This document shows, piece by piece, positions 43,785 through 54,389 of a DNA stretch of 64,000 bases. Source of the DNA: Triangularia verruculosa (Eukaryota; Ascomycota; Sordariomycetes; Sordariales; Podosporaceae). The stretch spans positions 1-64,000 of the forward strand of contig MU863985.1 in assembly GCA_033296885.1 (NCBI GenBank), given 5' to 3'. Under the pieces are notes generated by a model that was not told the origin of the DNA, did no database searches, and saw only the letters and a list, made by a program, of their open reading frames with translations. Each line of letters opens with the position of its first letter. Position 1 is the stretch's first letter. Made by a program: the position numbers and the translations under genes.

Positions 43785-45228
43785 TTCTCTTAGCGGCTGG
43801 GGAGGTTGCGGATTGGGTGGGGGGAAGGGGTGCTGCGTATAGAACTATCTACTTTTAACCAGATATGGAAGAATAGCGGTGCATTATACAACTCTATGAA
43901 AACCAAGGTACCCTACGGATCAGTGATAGGTGCACCTGTCCCATCCTTTTATCCTCCGTTGCCAGTCAGACTCCCGCTAGCAATTTCGGTTACTACACCC
44001 TGAATAGAGACAGCTTACTCTGTTTAGGTACGTAGCCAACTCAAAGGAATGTCTATGCGTGTCTCAGAATAGATTGTAGCTAGGTAGTTGAAGATAGATT
44101 TGTCTTGAAAGATAATCTACCTATAGAGGTTAAAAGATAGCAATAACCTCTCAATGCAGATCCACCATAAGGCCTATCATTTCTATTTGGCCGCCTCTTG
44201 ATATGGAATCGTAAAAGATCAATATCTGGCCTAATAGCCTCTTTTCTTTGCCCACAACGTGGTTACAAAGGTGGTGTATTTGAACTACTAACTTGTACTG
44301 GGCAGGTAGGTAGATGAAGATGGCTGTTGGAACTTGGAAATTGCAGACTGAAAAGGAAGCTTCGGGCCCATTCCCACAGCTCTCTATCTTAAGCATACCT
44401 GGTACATAAGGTGTTCTACGGCACAAATGAATCGTTTGTAAATTTGAGACTGTGCTTCTGGCGAGGTAGATACCTTAGCAGACATTATCTCGAAGGTGTG
44501 TCATTTGGCAGCTCGGGCATTTCGTCCAGTGCGCTCGATACTATCCCACGTCAGCCCCGCAAGTTGAACCCGTCTTGCTTTCATTGGGTCGTGATATGCA
44601 CAATCATGCAGTCTGTCAAGTGAAAAGTGCTATGATAGGGCGGTCCGGCATTGGCTAAACTAGCTGCAGGTGCCCATCTGCAGACTTGATCACCTTGTCG
44701 CTCATGTTCCTCACCCACTGCTGATTCTCCGAGTTCTTGGTCCCACGCTACCCACACCTTTTTGCTTGGTCTGCAGCCCTGCTTCTCTGGCTTCCACAGG
44801 CGCGTACATATGTAGCGAGAGAATGGAGCATATTGGTCAATCAGAGAGGTTGCAACGGCACCCGCGATGGAACTTTATCTCGGACGAGGGAATTAAAAAG
44901 TGTCCTACCTTCTGACTGTCGTTTCTCATCAGCTTCTCCCTCCTTCTTTTCTTTTTCCCTGCGGTCTAAACGCTTTCCCATACCTTCCATGTCCGCTAAT
45001 AGCAATTGTCTCCAAAAAACCCTCAGCGGGGACTTGAATAGTCACCAAGACCAGCGCCCTCATCCCTCCTACCTACACTCCAGAACAGTGGATATCATAT
45101 CACACATCACTCTCTCTCATCATCTGAACCCCCCGCAAGAATCTGCCCGCTTCAAAGCTCCATCATCGGTCTCTAGACTCAGAAGGCCAAACACCGTCCT
45201 GACCTCCAAAATTCACTCGGGCACACAA
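43785..45228. other. Intergenic; no gene seen
   Basis: 1.4 kb of mixed composition with scattered TAGGTA/TACCTA phrases (about 44026, 44078, 44305). The reading frame of the downstream gene extends open to 44737, but that part lacks coding character. Confidence 0.45.
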
Positions 45229-45636
45229 ATGTTCATACCACCCTTGCCGTTCCCCTCACGTACCCCCTCCCCCGCACCACCGACAACTTTGCCATCATGG
45301 CTACACCTCCCAATACAACCCTCGGTTTCAAGTTCGCGGCCCGATGATGCATCATCGCCCCTCACATGGAGAACCAAGCTGGCAAAGCGCTACTCGATGC
45401 AGGAACAGAATGTGATCATAGGCGTTGTTGTTGGTGTTCTCGTCACGGCCTTTCTGGTTGGCTGCTTCTACTTTTGTCACCGGTATGGGAGCTCGATAAG
45501 GGTAAGGAGGCGCAGCCGGAGTCGAAGGAGACACGGGAGTCGGTATGGGAGCAAAGGGAGCCACATGTCCTTTTCGGCGTCTTCGGGGGAGAGTGCTCCT
45601 CCGCCTCCTCCACCTCCGCCACCGCCTCCGGGATAA
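45229..45636 (+). CDS. Small single-pass membrane protein with proline tail
   Basis: From the ATG at 45229 the frame gives 135 residues. One clear membrane segment, NVIIGVVVGVLVTAFLVGCF, sits at about residues 65-84. It is flanked by a Ser/Pro-rich outer part and an Arg-rich inner part (RVRRRSRSRRRHGSRYGSKG). It ends in eleven prolines and a glycine. The frame is open upstream to 44737, so an earlier start cannot be excluded. A 16-codon overlapping frame (MATPPNTTLGFKFAAR) begins at about 45297 in a strong context but stops quickly. Family unknown. Confidence 0.55.
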   Translation: MFIPPLPFPSRTPSPAPPTTLPSWLHLPIQPSVSSSRPDDASSPLTWRTKLAKRYSMQEQNVIIGVVVGVLVTAFLVGCFYFCHRYGSSIRVRRRSRSRRRHGSRYGSKGSHMSFSASSGESAPPPPPPPPPPPG

Positions 45637-45814
45637 CAGTATGATCAAAGAAGGACGAGTGTATGATTGGTGTATGTCTATTCATTACAATGTTATATAT
45701 GTGAAAATAAAGCGCCGTCTGTTCAATCGCATAAACCATGGCAAAAGGCAGCAGTGAAAGTAAGAGAATAAGAAAAAGAAGAAAGTCGGTTCAACTCCCA
45801 GTCTCTAACTTTGT

Positions 45815-45893
45815 TGCCCACAGCCAGAATCGAACTGACGACCTTGTCATAGCATAATACTAGTGACACGCTCTACCACTGAGCCATGCGGGC
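45815..45893 (-). tRNA. tRNA-Thr (AGT) with a 7-nt intron
   Basis: The minus strand reads GCCCGCATGGCTCAGTGGTA to GGCTGTGGGCA. Acceptor GCCCGCA pairs with TGTGGGC (one G-T). The D-arm is GCTC/GAGC, the anticodon stem TGTCA/TGACA and the T-arm GTCAG-TTCGATT-CTGGC. The anticodon loop begins CTAGTA (anticodon AGT); seven extra bases follow position 37 before the 3' stem, which I read as a very short intron. The T-loop is canonical. Confidence 0.9.
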
Positions 45894-46084
45894 GTTGCTC
45901 TTGGATTGTTGAGGCTGAGGCCGGGATTTGGATGCCATGATGTTGATGGCTGTGGGCTATGGTGGAGCGAGTCTCGTAAGGGCTGTGGCCCGGAGTGGAT
46001 TCGGGTCGCTGGCTGGGTGGGGAGTGTTTGTCGTATCGGCATGTGGAGAGCAGATGGGGGACTCCGGGATGGCAGAAGAAGCGA

Positions 46085-46993
46085 TTATTTTGGTCGGCGA
46101 CGATTTCCAGATCCAGAAAAAGCCAAATCCTCTTCGTTCTCCAGTGAGGGACGAATGTCGAGAGGTTCTCTCTTGTACCTCTTCTTCAAACGGTCCCGGC
46201 GTCCCTCATTGCCACTCCGTGGACGGTCCACGCCTCTCTTCTCCCGGACGATATTCTCCCTCTTGCCTTCGGTCTGAAAGTGCAACCGTGGATGCAGGTT
46301 CCGCATATTGTGAATGTTTGTTTGTATGTTGGCCAATGAGCCTTCCAACCGCTCAGCATCTTTCACAAGCGCCTCCTTCACCTCACACTTCCCGTGGTGG
46401 CTTTCTGATCCCGAGCTGGCCAACCTCCGTATCGACTCACTGGCGCCTTGCAACTCAACCGCCGTGGCATCCAGTGCCCTGGAAAGCTCGACGTCTGCGT
46501 CGGCTGGCCCCATATTGCCTCGAGCGTTGCGGCCCTTCGCCTGCGAGGTTTGTGCGGCCGAGGCGGCAGCCCGTTTTGCTTCCTTTCGTCGCTGCATCAG
46601 CTTTCTGGCTCCAAAAGCAACCAGACCGACAGCAACTTGGCTGATGACACCGTGGAAGTCACTGTCGTCTCGGGGAGATGAGTCGCCGGGCCCGTCGCTG
46701 CCCGGGGCCCTCTCTCTCCCTTTGTCCCGAGGAGCCCCTGACCTACCGGCGCTGGATGGCGCCCGTGCGACACTGCTCTTGCGGCTTCTACTGCGGGAAC
46801 TCGAGTATTTGCGGTCTGTTTCCCTTTCCTTCTCTTGTTGGCGTTGCTTCTCTTCTTGTTGTTGGGCGAGCTTGGTGAGTATGAATGGCAGGGCAACCCG
46901 GCCTACTTGGGAGAGAATTTCCACTGGTTTAAGGCCATCTTTGGAACGCTTAGATGTTGATTTGCGGGTGCGGTTGGTGCGTTGGGATGACAT
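46085..46993 (-). CDS. Conserved-looking unknown, basic Ser/Arg-rich
   Basis: From MSSQRTNRTRK (46993) the frame codes 302 residues without introns. An upstream in-frame Met at 47104 is less likely because the added part has no basic composition. Features: a basic start, GRVALPFILTKLAQQQEEKQ helix, a Ser/Arg/Gly-rich middle, HGVISQVAVGLVAFGARKLM (a hydrophobic helix that could touch membranes), a helical segment with LEGSLANIQTNIHNMR, and an Arg-rich C terminus. No family recognised. Confidence 0.65.
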   Translation of the reverse strand: MSSQRTNRTRKSTSKRSKDGLKPVEILSQVGRVALPFILTKLAQQQEEKQRQQEKERETDRKYSSSRSRSRKSSVARAPSSAGRSGAPRDKGRERAPGSDGPGDSSPRDDSDFHGVISQVAVGLVAFGARKLMQRRKEAKRAAASAAQTSQAKGRNARGNMGPADADVELSRALDATAVELQGASESIRRLASSGSESHHGKCEVKEALVKDAERLEGSLANIQTNIHNMRNLHPRLHFQTEGKRENIVREKRGVDRPRSGNEGRRDRLKKRYKREPLDIRPSLENEEDLAFSGSGNRRRPK

Positions 46994-47317
46994 CGTGTTG
47001 AGATAGTGACTGGGGCAAGATTCAAGACATGAACTGACGCTGGTGAGAGGGCCGACTTTCCCTTCAAGATATGTGAAACAAGAAGGGAGAGTCTTCTTGG
47101 TCATGTCGTCGCGTGTGGGTTGCGTGTGATTTTGGCGTTGTCAGTCAACCACCTCGCGTGACCTCGTGACCGCGCCAGCCATCAGGATGGTCATCAGTCA
47201 GGCAGCCACAGTTTTTAGATGGCAACTGATCTGTGTACCTAGTCAAGTTTCTTCTCACCCTCCCTATTTTTTTCCCGTCAATCATATTGGTCGCATCTGC
47301 ACCCATGATATTCGGAC

Positions 47318-47563
47318 TTACAAGATGGCCAGAGTCACATATCCTTTGATCTTGGCTTTGAGCTCGACCTCGATGTCAAGATCCATGTCGAGTCTGACGG
47401 CCGGTGCTCCCCTTGAGTTCTGTGGCTGGGCGGCAACTTGACCATCGTGGTGTTGTGTTGGATGTTGCATGAGTTGTTTAGAATTATTAGAATCACGAGA
47501 GTCCTCTGCGTTTTCCACGGAATGGTGGTGTTCGGGGCGGGGTTGTCGTTGGCTGCGCTGCAT
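47318..47563 (-). CDS. Small conserved-type protein, 81 residues
   Basis: The frame from the ATG at 47561-47563 has an Asn/Gln/His-rich first half and ends APAVRLDMDLDIEVELKAKI then KGYVTLAIL. The last 30 residues, alternating acidic and hydrophobic, look like the conserved part of a small fungal protein family of unknown function. It may have escaped automatic calling because of its size. Confidence 0.55.
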   Translation of the reverse strand: MQRSQRQPRPEHHHSVENAEDSRDSNNSKQLMQHPTQHHDGQVAAQPQNSRGAPAVRLDMDLDIEVELKAKIKGYVTLAIL

Positions 47564-47933
47564 CGTGTCTGCTGTGGCGAGTGAAAGCGTGAGTGTGTGG
47601 GGTATAATATGGTCGGTCGTCAACAGAAGTGAACACAAGTTCCCGTGAGGTATCCAGTGTCATTATTATATGCTGTTTCCAGCAGAAGAGGTGCGTGACA
47701 TCATACCTACCTAGAACACTTGCTCCCCGGAAGAGAAAGAGGGTTAGGGTCCACTCATAAGTGCGGGGCTGTTGGAAGCTGGGAGCTCCAGCCTCCAGCT
47801 GTCAGTCATTGTGCCCCGCGATTGCGAATTCCTCGCTTTTTGCAAACGACACGACAATCTTGACAACCTTGACCACTGTGACGGCCCATCCAGCTCATAA
47901 GTACCCCCCGAGAAATCTACCACGTCTCCCACA

Positions 47934-48326
47934 ATGGCCGACCCAGTCAAGCACATTGCCTCGCACCAAGAGTTCGACGACCTCCTCGCCTCGAATCGCT
48001 ATGTCATCGCCGATTTCCACGCTCAGTGGTGCGGTCCCTGCAAAGCCATCGCTCCCCACTACTCAAAGATGGCTTCGAGCTTCTCTATTCCCGGCTTCCT
48101 CGCCTTTGCCAAAGTCGACGTCGATCACGTACAGTCTGTCGCCCAGAAGTACGGTGTTGCTGCCATGCCCACCTTCCTGTTCTTCAAGGAGGGAAACCAG
48201 GTGGCTGTCAACGGCCAGGCATCCATCCAGGGCGCCAACCTGCCGAGTTTGAACCTGGCTGCTGAGAAGATGGGGAAACTCGCCAAGGAGAATGCGGCTG
48301 CTGCTGCTGCTGCTGCTGCCGAGTAA
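47934..48326 (+). CDS. Thioredoxin with poly-alanine tail
   Basis: 130 residues, no intron. The redox site is WCGPC (32-36), preceded by VIADFHAQ, with the conserved cis-proline in AAMPTFLFFKEG. It reduces protein disulfides in the cytosol using electrons from thioredoxin reductase. The core is of normal size (about 105 residues); the extra C terminus ends in nine alanines and a glutamate, encoded largely by a GCT microsatellite at about 48296-48320, so tail length is likely to vary between strains. Confidence 0.95.
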   Translation: MADPVKHIASHQEFDDLLASNRYVIADFHAQWCGPCKAIAPHYSKMASSFSIPGFLAFAKVDVDHVQSVAQKYGVAAMPTFLFFKEGNQVAVNGQASIQGANLPSLNLAAEKMGKLAKENAAAAAAAAAE

Positions 48327-49033
48327 AAGACCTGGGGATGATGGTGGACGTTAAAGAGATACCCGTTGTAGTAGTCGACACACCCCAATACCTACCTACC
48401 CACCTCCATACATACATACATACATATCTACACCACCCCGACGTCCCAGAACAAGTTTCACAGTCTCACATGACCTGGTGTTCGATGCTGTCTCTGGACT
48501 CTGTCAGGATAATCCTCCGAAACACCGACGCCTCCGCTACCTACCCAACCTCCGACATCGGCCATCTCCAGAGCATCTTCTGCCTCAAGCCACAGACAGG
48601 TCGCTCTGTTGGTGTCGCCCGAAGCTGGAATCATGACATGGCGCCATTTGGCCGGATTGTGAGCCTGTGTACACCCGTCTTCATGGACAGCGCTTTGCTG
48701 CCAGGAACCGCGTTGGCCTCCCGAGGTGGCAGCCGTCACTTATCACCCATGCTTTGTGCCTTCTGTGTTGTGTAACGCGCCGGTTCAGGGGTATCTTGTG
48801 GACAACAAACTGCAATTGTTTGGGACTCGGTATGCCTCCCAAGGCTTCCAATTGGCCTTTTCTCTAAGGTATACTACAGCGCGTGGAAAAGAAACTCCTG
48901 CCTGCCCTGCCCGCCATCTATGAACCAGGAACCATATCCGTTCTATTGAGCACATAAAACAAATCTCACAGAACACAAAGGGGTATAACGCAGTCCGCCA
49001 CACTAAATAATCCCGTATTCTCCCACCATTGGC
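48327..49033. other. Convergent intergenic region
   Basis: About 700 bp between the 3' ends of the thioredoxin and SnoaL-like genes. It includes a run of CTACCTACC and CATACATACATACATA at about 48388-48427. No gene is supported. Confidence 0.5.
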
Positions 49034-49883
49034 TCACTGCTTCCCCTCCCAGAATAGATCCACCTTTTCTCCGTCCAGCCACTTCTCCATCTCCCCGTAC
49101 ATTCGGTCCCAAAGCTCCCCTGAAGCTGTCGGCAGGTCCAAGTCAATTTCATAACCCAACCTCGCCTGCGCCGCCCCCAAGTACTTATACCCCGTGGGAA
49201 TCCGCTCCAGCTCTGCCTTGCTGAACCGTGGCGCCGTGAACCCGTCTACAGGTACGACCTTGTCCTTTTCGTAAAACAGCTTGACGTACCGAGCCTTCCA
49301 CTCGTTGTTGGTGGACTCGTTCTTTTCGGCAAAAAAGATGAAACGGCAGTCGCAGTCAACATCGAACTCATACTCATCCTCACCCGGCACATGACCGTGT
49401 GCATGATGGCTACCGTTGGTGCCGTTGGCCGTGGCGGGAGCACCGTTGGAGGAGGACGAGGGCGAGAACCTGAACCGATGGGTAATGGTGGCCTTCATCT
49501 TGCCAATCGCACGGCTTCTGTCTTTCCCGAGCTCAACGAGCGTACCGCACTCGCGGTGCATGATGAAAACGCCCTTTTCTTTGCCGGCTTTGGAGATGGA
49601 GATGAACTCATCCACGGTTCGAGGACCCGACCAGGCTACCATAGTTGTTAGCATACCGGCCATGAGATTGACGACGACGAGTTTGATAAGGGGGAAACAA
49701 ACTGGTCCAAACGTAGGCGCCCTCAGCTGTGAAGAGATCGCGATAGTTTTGCCATTCCGAGGCATCCCGGTAGACGGGCCAGCCTTTGCAAAGCTCCGAA
49801 ACGGCCAGGCGGTCAAGAAGATCTGGGGTCTGGCCGTTGATATGGGAGTAGAGCTTGGTGTGTGGATCCTGGGGAGACGTCAT
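49034..49883 (-). CDS. SnoaL-like / NTF2-fold domain protein
   Basis: Spliced model: 49883-49703 and 49635-49034, 260 residues, one 67-nt intron that joins AYVWT to TWSGPRTVDEFISIS. The N-terminal part (DLLDRLAVSELCKGWPVYRD) followed by YRDLFTAEGAYVWTTWSG is characteristic of SnoaL-like NTF2-fold proteins with a Tyr/Trp-rich pocket. The middle holds a His/Asn/Gly-rich insert (about residues 132-155), and the C terminus (LWDRMYGEMEKWLDGEKVDL) is a helical extension. The fold serves cyclases, dehydratases and binding proteins, so the reaction cannot be assigned. No signal peptide. Confidence 0.75.
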
Positions 49884-51852
49884 GGTGACTGCCTTATCGG
49901 GTGCTTTGGTGGTTGGACTTTGGTGATCAAGGACCTGAGAGTAGCGTAGGGTGAACTCAAGGGTGGAAAGTCTTGTAGAACGACAGTGGGTTGGTGGCCA
50001 GGAACCGCCACTGACGGGGGCTGAGAAGGTCCTTTTTATATCAGTACAATGCTGCTAGACCTGATTTCTCTGAGAGCATCTGAGATATCAACGTAATCAC
50101 GACAAGGGCTCGGCATGGGCTCGGTATCTGGCTTGACGCAACCCCCTGGCCCCCGTTTACCACTGGCCGCAGGGGATATCTGTGTGGGCAGCACGTGCCA
50201 GCCCGCTTCAAACTGTCGATGGCTGACAATGCCAATGGGCCCCGTAATCTGCGGTGAAGCCCAGGTAGAGAAAAGGTGCGTTGGCAATGCGCAAGATGGT
50301 GCGAGTCTGGGGTGATGAGATGGAATAGGAATTTGGGTGCGGTACCTACAGTGCCTCAAGTTAGGGGGCTCAGGGGGGTAGATCAACACGTCACCGCCGA
50401 TGTACGGATAATCACTTTTTTCCCCCTCGACCGGCAAGACCAAGGGCGGCAGGCCACAGAAGCAAACAACACGGCACTGTTTCACGAGACAGGTCAAATC
50501 CCGCCGAACCGCCCGAGCGGGTTCGAGTCCATGGCCATGGTCGGTTCCTGAAAACAGGTAACCCGCAAGGTTCTCGGGCAGGCCGATCGATCGAGAGACA
50601 GACGTGGTCTGTGTGAAATATGCAGTTGCTTGCTGACCGGTTCGTCTGATAGATTCCTCTGTCAAATCTCATGTATGACCAGTCAGGCCCAGAAATCCGG
50701 GTGGTATTATGAGGCAAGGACCTTCACCGTTTCTTTGATTATTCGGACAACTTGCAAGTGCGGTGAAAACCCCGGGGGCTTTCAATTGGTGGGCTGCCAA
50801 ACTCAGGTTAGCGCAACGGCCCCAATGACGGCCTTGACAGCTAACAGCACATTGTCATGTTTCTCAATGATGCACGATGCAGCGCAATGCTGCAGGTACC
50901 TCCTTGTCATCTTCTGGTGGCGGCCGCGGTCGGAGGAGAAGCCACATTTCCGCGGCCGTCCAATGCTGCCTCAACTGACACATCTGATAACGAAGGCCCG
51001 CTTCTGGATCGAGCCAGCATTTTGGGAGAATCGGTAGGTAAACAGGTAAGGTAGGTACCTTGCCGTGATCCTGTGGGTTCTCGGCATTGATCGACAAACC
51101 GAACGCTCAACTATTTTGGGCTCAACAAACCCAATCTCTCGATATCCTCGAGAAAGAGCAAGGTCATCCGTCGGTCACCAACGTGGCAATTCGCCTTCCC
51201 ACTTGTACTCGTGTTCTCATACAACACCGCTCTTTCTGCCACCATGTGGCGGCTACTCGCTGTCCATCTTTCCCGGATGGCTAACATCTCTGCTCAATAA
51301 TCATCACAGACCCCTGTTAGTACAGTAAGCCTCGATGACTTGAATGGGGCAGAACCGTTGCATCTTGGAGAGCGGTAAACAATGGGGCTATCCCGCCAGC
51401 AGCAACTACATGGCCCGGGAGGGAGTGAGTCACTCCTCCATATTTTCGGCAAGGTGCGCCGTTCATGGCAGGTTCATGCGTCTGCAGAGGCGACTTCTCT
51501 TGTTATACTGGAAGAAGCGGCCGGCCTAGGACATAAGCCCAGCACATCGGATTGTCCGGCACTTACTTCCCCACGATACCACATTGATGCACTAGATCTT
51601 TCCAAAAGCTGACAAAAGTCACTAGCATGCCCAACAATGAGACCGGGCTATGTGCCCTCTCAAATTGCTGTACTGGTGTCAGATGAGATCACTGGCTGGC
51701 TACTATGACTAATTAACAGCCTTGCAGGGCTGTTTAAACAGTATATGTAGATAAGGTAGTGTTATTGGACCAGGCATCTCTCTATCTTGTAGGTACCAGT
51801 GGACCGCTCCTGAACCACTCCTATTCTACCTCCGCATCGCTCTGTCAACAAT
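49884..51852. other. 2-kb intergenic region, no gene seen
   Basis: Frames of 60-209 codons on both strands are rich in Pro/Ser/Arg and have no domain or plausible introns. A TAGGTACCT phrase occurs near 51052. It contains the promoter of the SnoaL-like gene. Confidence 0.45.
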
Positions 51853-52838
51853 CTACGGGAGGTTCTTGTCAATGATATTAATCCTCAGATTGTCACTCGA
51901 ATTATATCCCTCGACATATCGATCACCCCAGGGCTGCATCCACGTGTCTGTTTGAATTCAAGGTTGTCAACAGTCCGACTTTGTAGTTATTGCATACCTC
52001 AGGTACTGCTCTTCTTGAAGGTATCTAGGCATGCTTGACTTGATGGGGGAAACTCACCGTATGTTGCCGACGGCTTCGTTCCACAGAGCCACACAAACGT
52101 CTCGTTCACCACTTGCTTGAACCCTTCCTTTGGAAACTCGGCGACCACAGCTTGGTACTCTGCTGCCGGAATCCCAAAACTTGCCTTTGCTATTTCTGCC
52201 GTCTCAAAATCGAGTCCTATTCCCTGGCTGACCAATCGCACATCGGGCTCTTTGAAGTAGCTAAACGCCCGCTCCGTGTGTAATGCTATGGCATCCCAGA
52301 CGAGTTGTGTGCGGCGCTCATTCCACTTCTTGCCGTGGGGGTGGCTGTGAAGGAATGCTCGGGCAGCTATGGCGCCATCAACTTCAAAGCGTTTGTCGGG
52401 CGAGATGATGGGCGAAGATGGTGTTTGGTCCCTAGAGGCCTCGAGATCAGACTTGTTTTTGAGCATAGGAAGAAGACGGGGGATATGGACATACCATCCA
52501 AGGTCATGTAACAGGGCTGACACAGCCTGGATCTCGAGGTCGATGGTTCGTTGCAGCGTGGCATTGTTCTTGACCATCAGAGCCCCAAAAAGCCACGAGC
52601 GCATGACATGGTTGTAGGTGGTCAAACTGCTGTGTTCCAAGGCAAAAGCTTCTGCTGAACGCACGAGGGGCGTGTCGATTATAGTGACGCCAGCAAGTTC
52701 ACGGGTCGGATAGCGATGACTGGTCCGTAATTCCCTTGGCTCATAACGCGAGCCCCAAGTTAGAGGGTGGCAAGTTGAGAGCCCGAGGAAAAGGGTCAAA
52801 AGGGCCATCGGGCCAAGATTCACTAGCTGGACAAACAT
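51853..52838 (-). CDS. Secreted HD-domain hydrolase (cyanamide-hydratase-like)
   Basis: Spliced model: 52838-52495, 52431-52058, 51947-51853, 270 residues; introns are 63 (in frame, invisible to ORF finding) and 110 nt. Family marks are YNHVMRSWLFGALM, the HD pair in LLHDLGW, and SPDKRFEVDGAIAARAF after intron 1. These fit the HD superfamily metal hydrolases close to cyanamide hydratases and related fungal proteins. The N terminus (LGPMALLTLFLGLSTCHPLTWG) looks like a signal peptide, unusual for this group. The last exon adds TWMQPWGDRYVEGYNSSDNL and ends INIIDKNLP; it is supported by frame and a CAAACAG acceptor. The substrate is unknown. Confidence 0.75.
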
Positions 52839-53535
52839 TCTGCCCTGTGAAGATGCGTATTTCGTGATACTTGGGTGGGGTCTAGAGAGTATGTTGAGTG
52901 TTAGTAGATAAAACCGATCGAAGATGCCGGAAGTCAGACGAAATTATATAGTTGTTCGTGGTAGCAACTCATTTCAAAGCACTCCTCCGCATCCGACTTG
53001 TTGCCGATATTTGACGGATGTTATGACAAATGCTCATAAGCTATTCCCGGCTCCTCTCGGAGCTTCTGTCGAAACGCAATTCAAACCTCTCGATTTGACT
53101 CACCTCAAGGTCCGACGATTTTATTCTGATTGGCTGGCTCGGGGGTAAGCACGTCTTGAACATGGGCTCAGAATACAATGTGCTATGGCTGGCCCGATGT
53201 TCTGGTTCCTAGAGTCCCGGGTGCTGTAGAGCTTGACTTTACCTAAAGAAGGAGCCATGGTGCATCAATATCTTATTCAGGGGAAGAAAATATAGCTGGA
53301 CAGGAAGGCAGACTGAGATTCGCTTTTTGAGAGATGTGGCGTACCTAGACGAAGAGATTCAGGGGACCTCTCAGAGGGCTTCGACGTCTCGTAGATCGTA
53401 ACAAGGGGTCGAGCGAATACCTTATATCACAGAGATGGAGACACTGGCACTAAGAAACATGGTTTTGTTTGGATTTCTTTCTTTTCTACCTGAATGGCCG
53501 TCTAGACATCCCCCGGTCCAGTCCTCTCTTCTGGT
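52839..53535. other. Intergenic; nothing recognised
   Basis: About 700 bp upstream of the HD-domain gene and downstream of the cytochrome gene. No supported frame. Confidence 0.45.
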
Positions 53536-54389
53536 TCAAGCCGGGCACTCATCATCCGCAGCGCCCCCATTCGCCTTCCCGGCCCATGAAGCATATTCCT
53601 CGGCGGATGTTGCCAACGTAAAATTGGTAACTGTGGCACCGAAAAGCCCCTGGGTGTCATGTTGGCTAACCTCGGCCTTGTCTGCGCACTCGGCCTCACC
53701 AAATGGCGAGCTGGATGCATGACACCACCCAAACAGCAGGAACCCACCGCTGCTGGGAAATGAGCCCCCCTGTTGCTCTTCACCGTGGCGCCACTCGCCA
53801 AGGCACTTTTCACATCGGAACAAAACCTGGTAGTGCGTGCTGTTGACAGTTGACGCAATCTGTGCAAGCTTGGCGTCGCCGTTGAAGGGCTCGATAGGGG
53901 GCCCATAGTCCGAAGCCCATCGGAGCGAAGTCAAGATCTTGTCGGGATTGGAAGGGGAGGGGTAGGCCAGGACGAGAAGGTTGTTCACCATGCCGCCCCC
54001 AAGAGAAACACCGCACCATCCAGCAGGGTCGGAGCAGGTCTTGACAGACGGCAATGCATTAGCGAAAAGGGGCCGGGATAGGGGGAATGGTAGCGAGCAA
54101 ACTAACAATCAACCCGACGAATTCATCTACATCCGTTTCCAATGCATTTGGCGGTAACGCCAGACCAATTGTCACGAAAGGGGAGGGCGACCAAGTGTTG
54201 AAAGTTATGTTGGAGGAAGGATCAGTGTACAGCTCGCTGGTAGGATCACGTTCCTGGGCGAGCACGACAGGTGCCACTATGAACTGGTCAGCATTGATAC
54301 CTACTGTTCAGGTTAAAGGTGGTATGATTCTGTCAACAAGGGATCCTACACAGGGCGCCGACCGCTACAGTAAGGAGTGTAGTTTTCAT
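53536..54389 (-). CDS. Secreted stand-alone cytochrome domain (CDH-type, AA8)
   Basis: Spliced model: 54389-54350, 54303-54107, 54039-53536, 246 residues; introns are 46 and 67 nt. Exon 1 gives a signal peptide start (MKTTLLTVAVGAL). The mature protein matches the heme-b cytochrome domain of cellobiose dehydrogenase: LYTDPSSNITFNTWS, TIGLALPPNALETDVDEFVG, AGWCGVSLGGGMVNNLLVLA, LTSLRWASDYGPP, STVNSTHYQVLFRCEKC and a final LATSAEEYASWAGKANG. A Met in the GGGM region and His in NSTHYQ are candidate heme ligands. There is no FAD dehydrogenase domain and no CBM, so it is a free electron-transfer domain, possibly a redox partner for lytic polysaccharide monooxygenases. Exon 1 is the least certain part; a different donor in the same signal peptide is possible. 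Confidence 0.8.

Noticed and set aside
50036..50665. 209-codon minus-strand frame
   Set aside because: Composition resembles shifted non-coding sequence; no domain, and it lies in the promoter side of the SnoaL-like gene.
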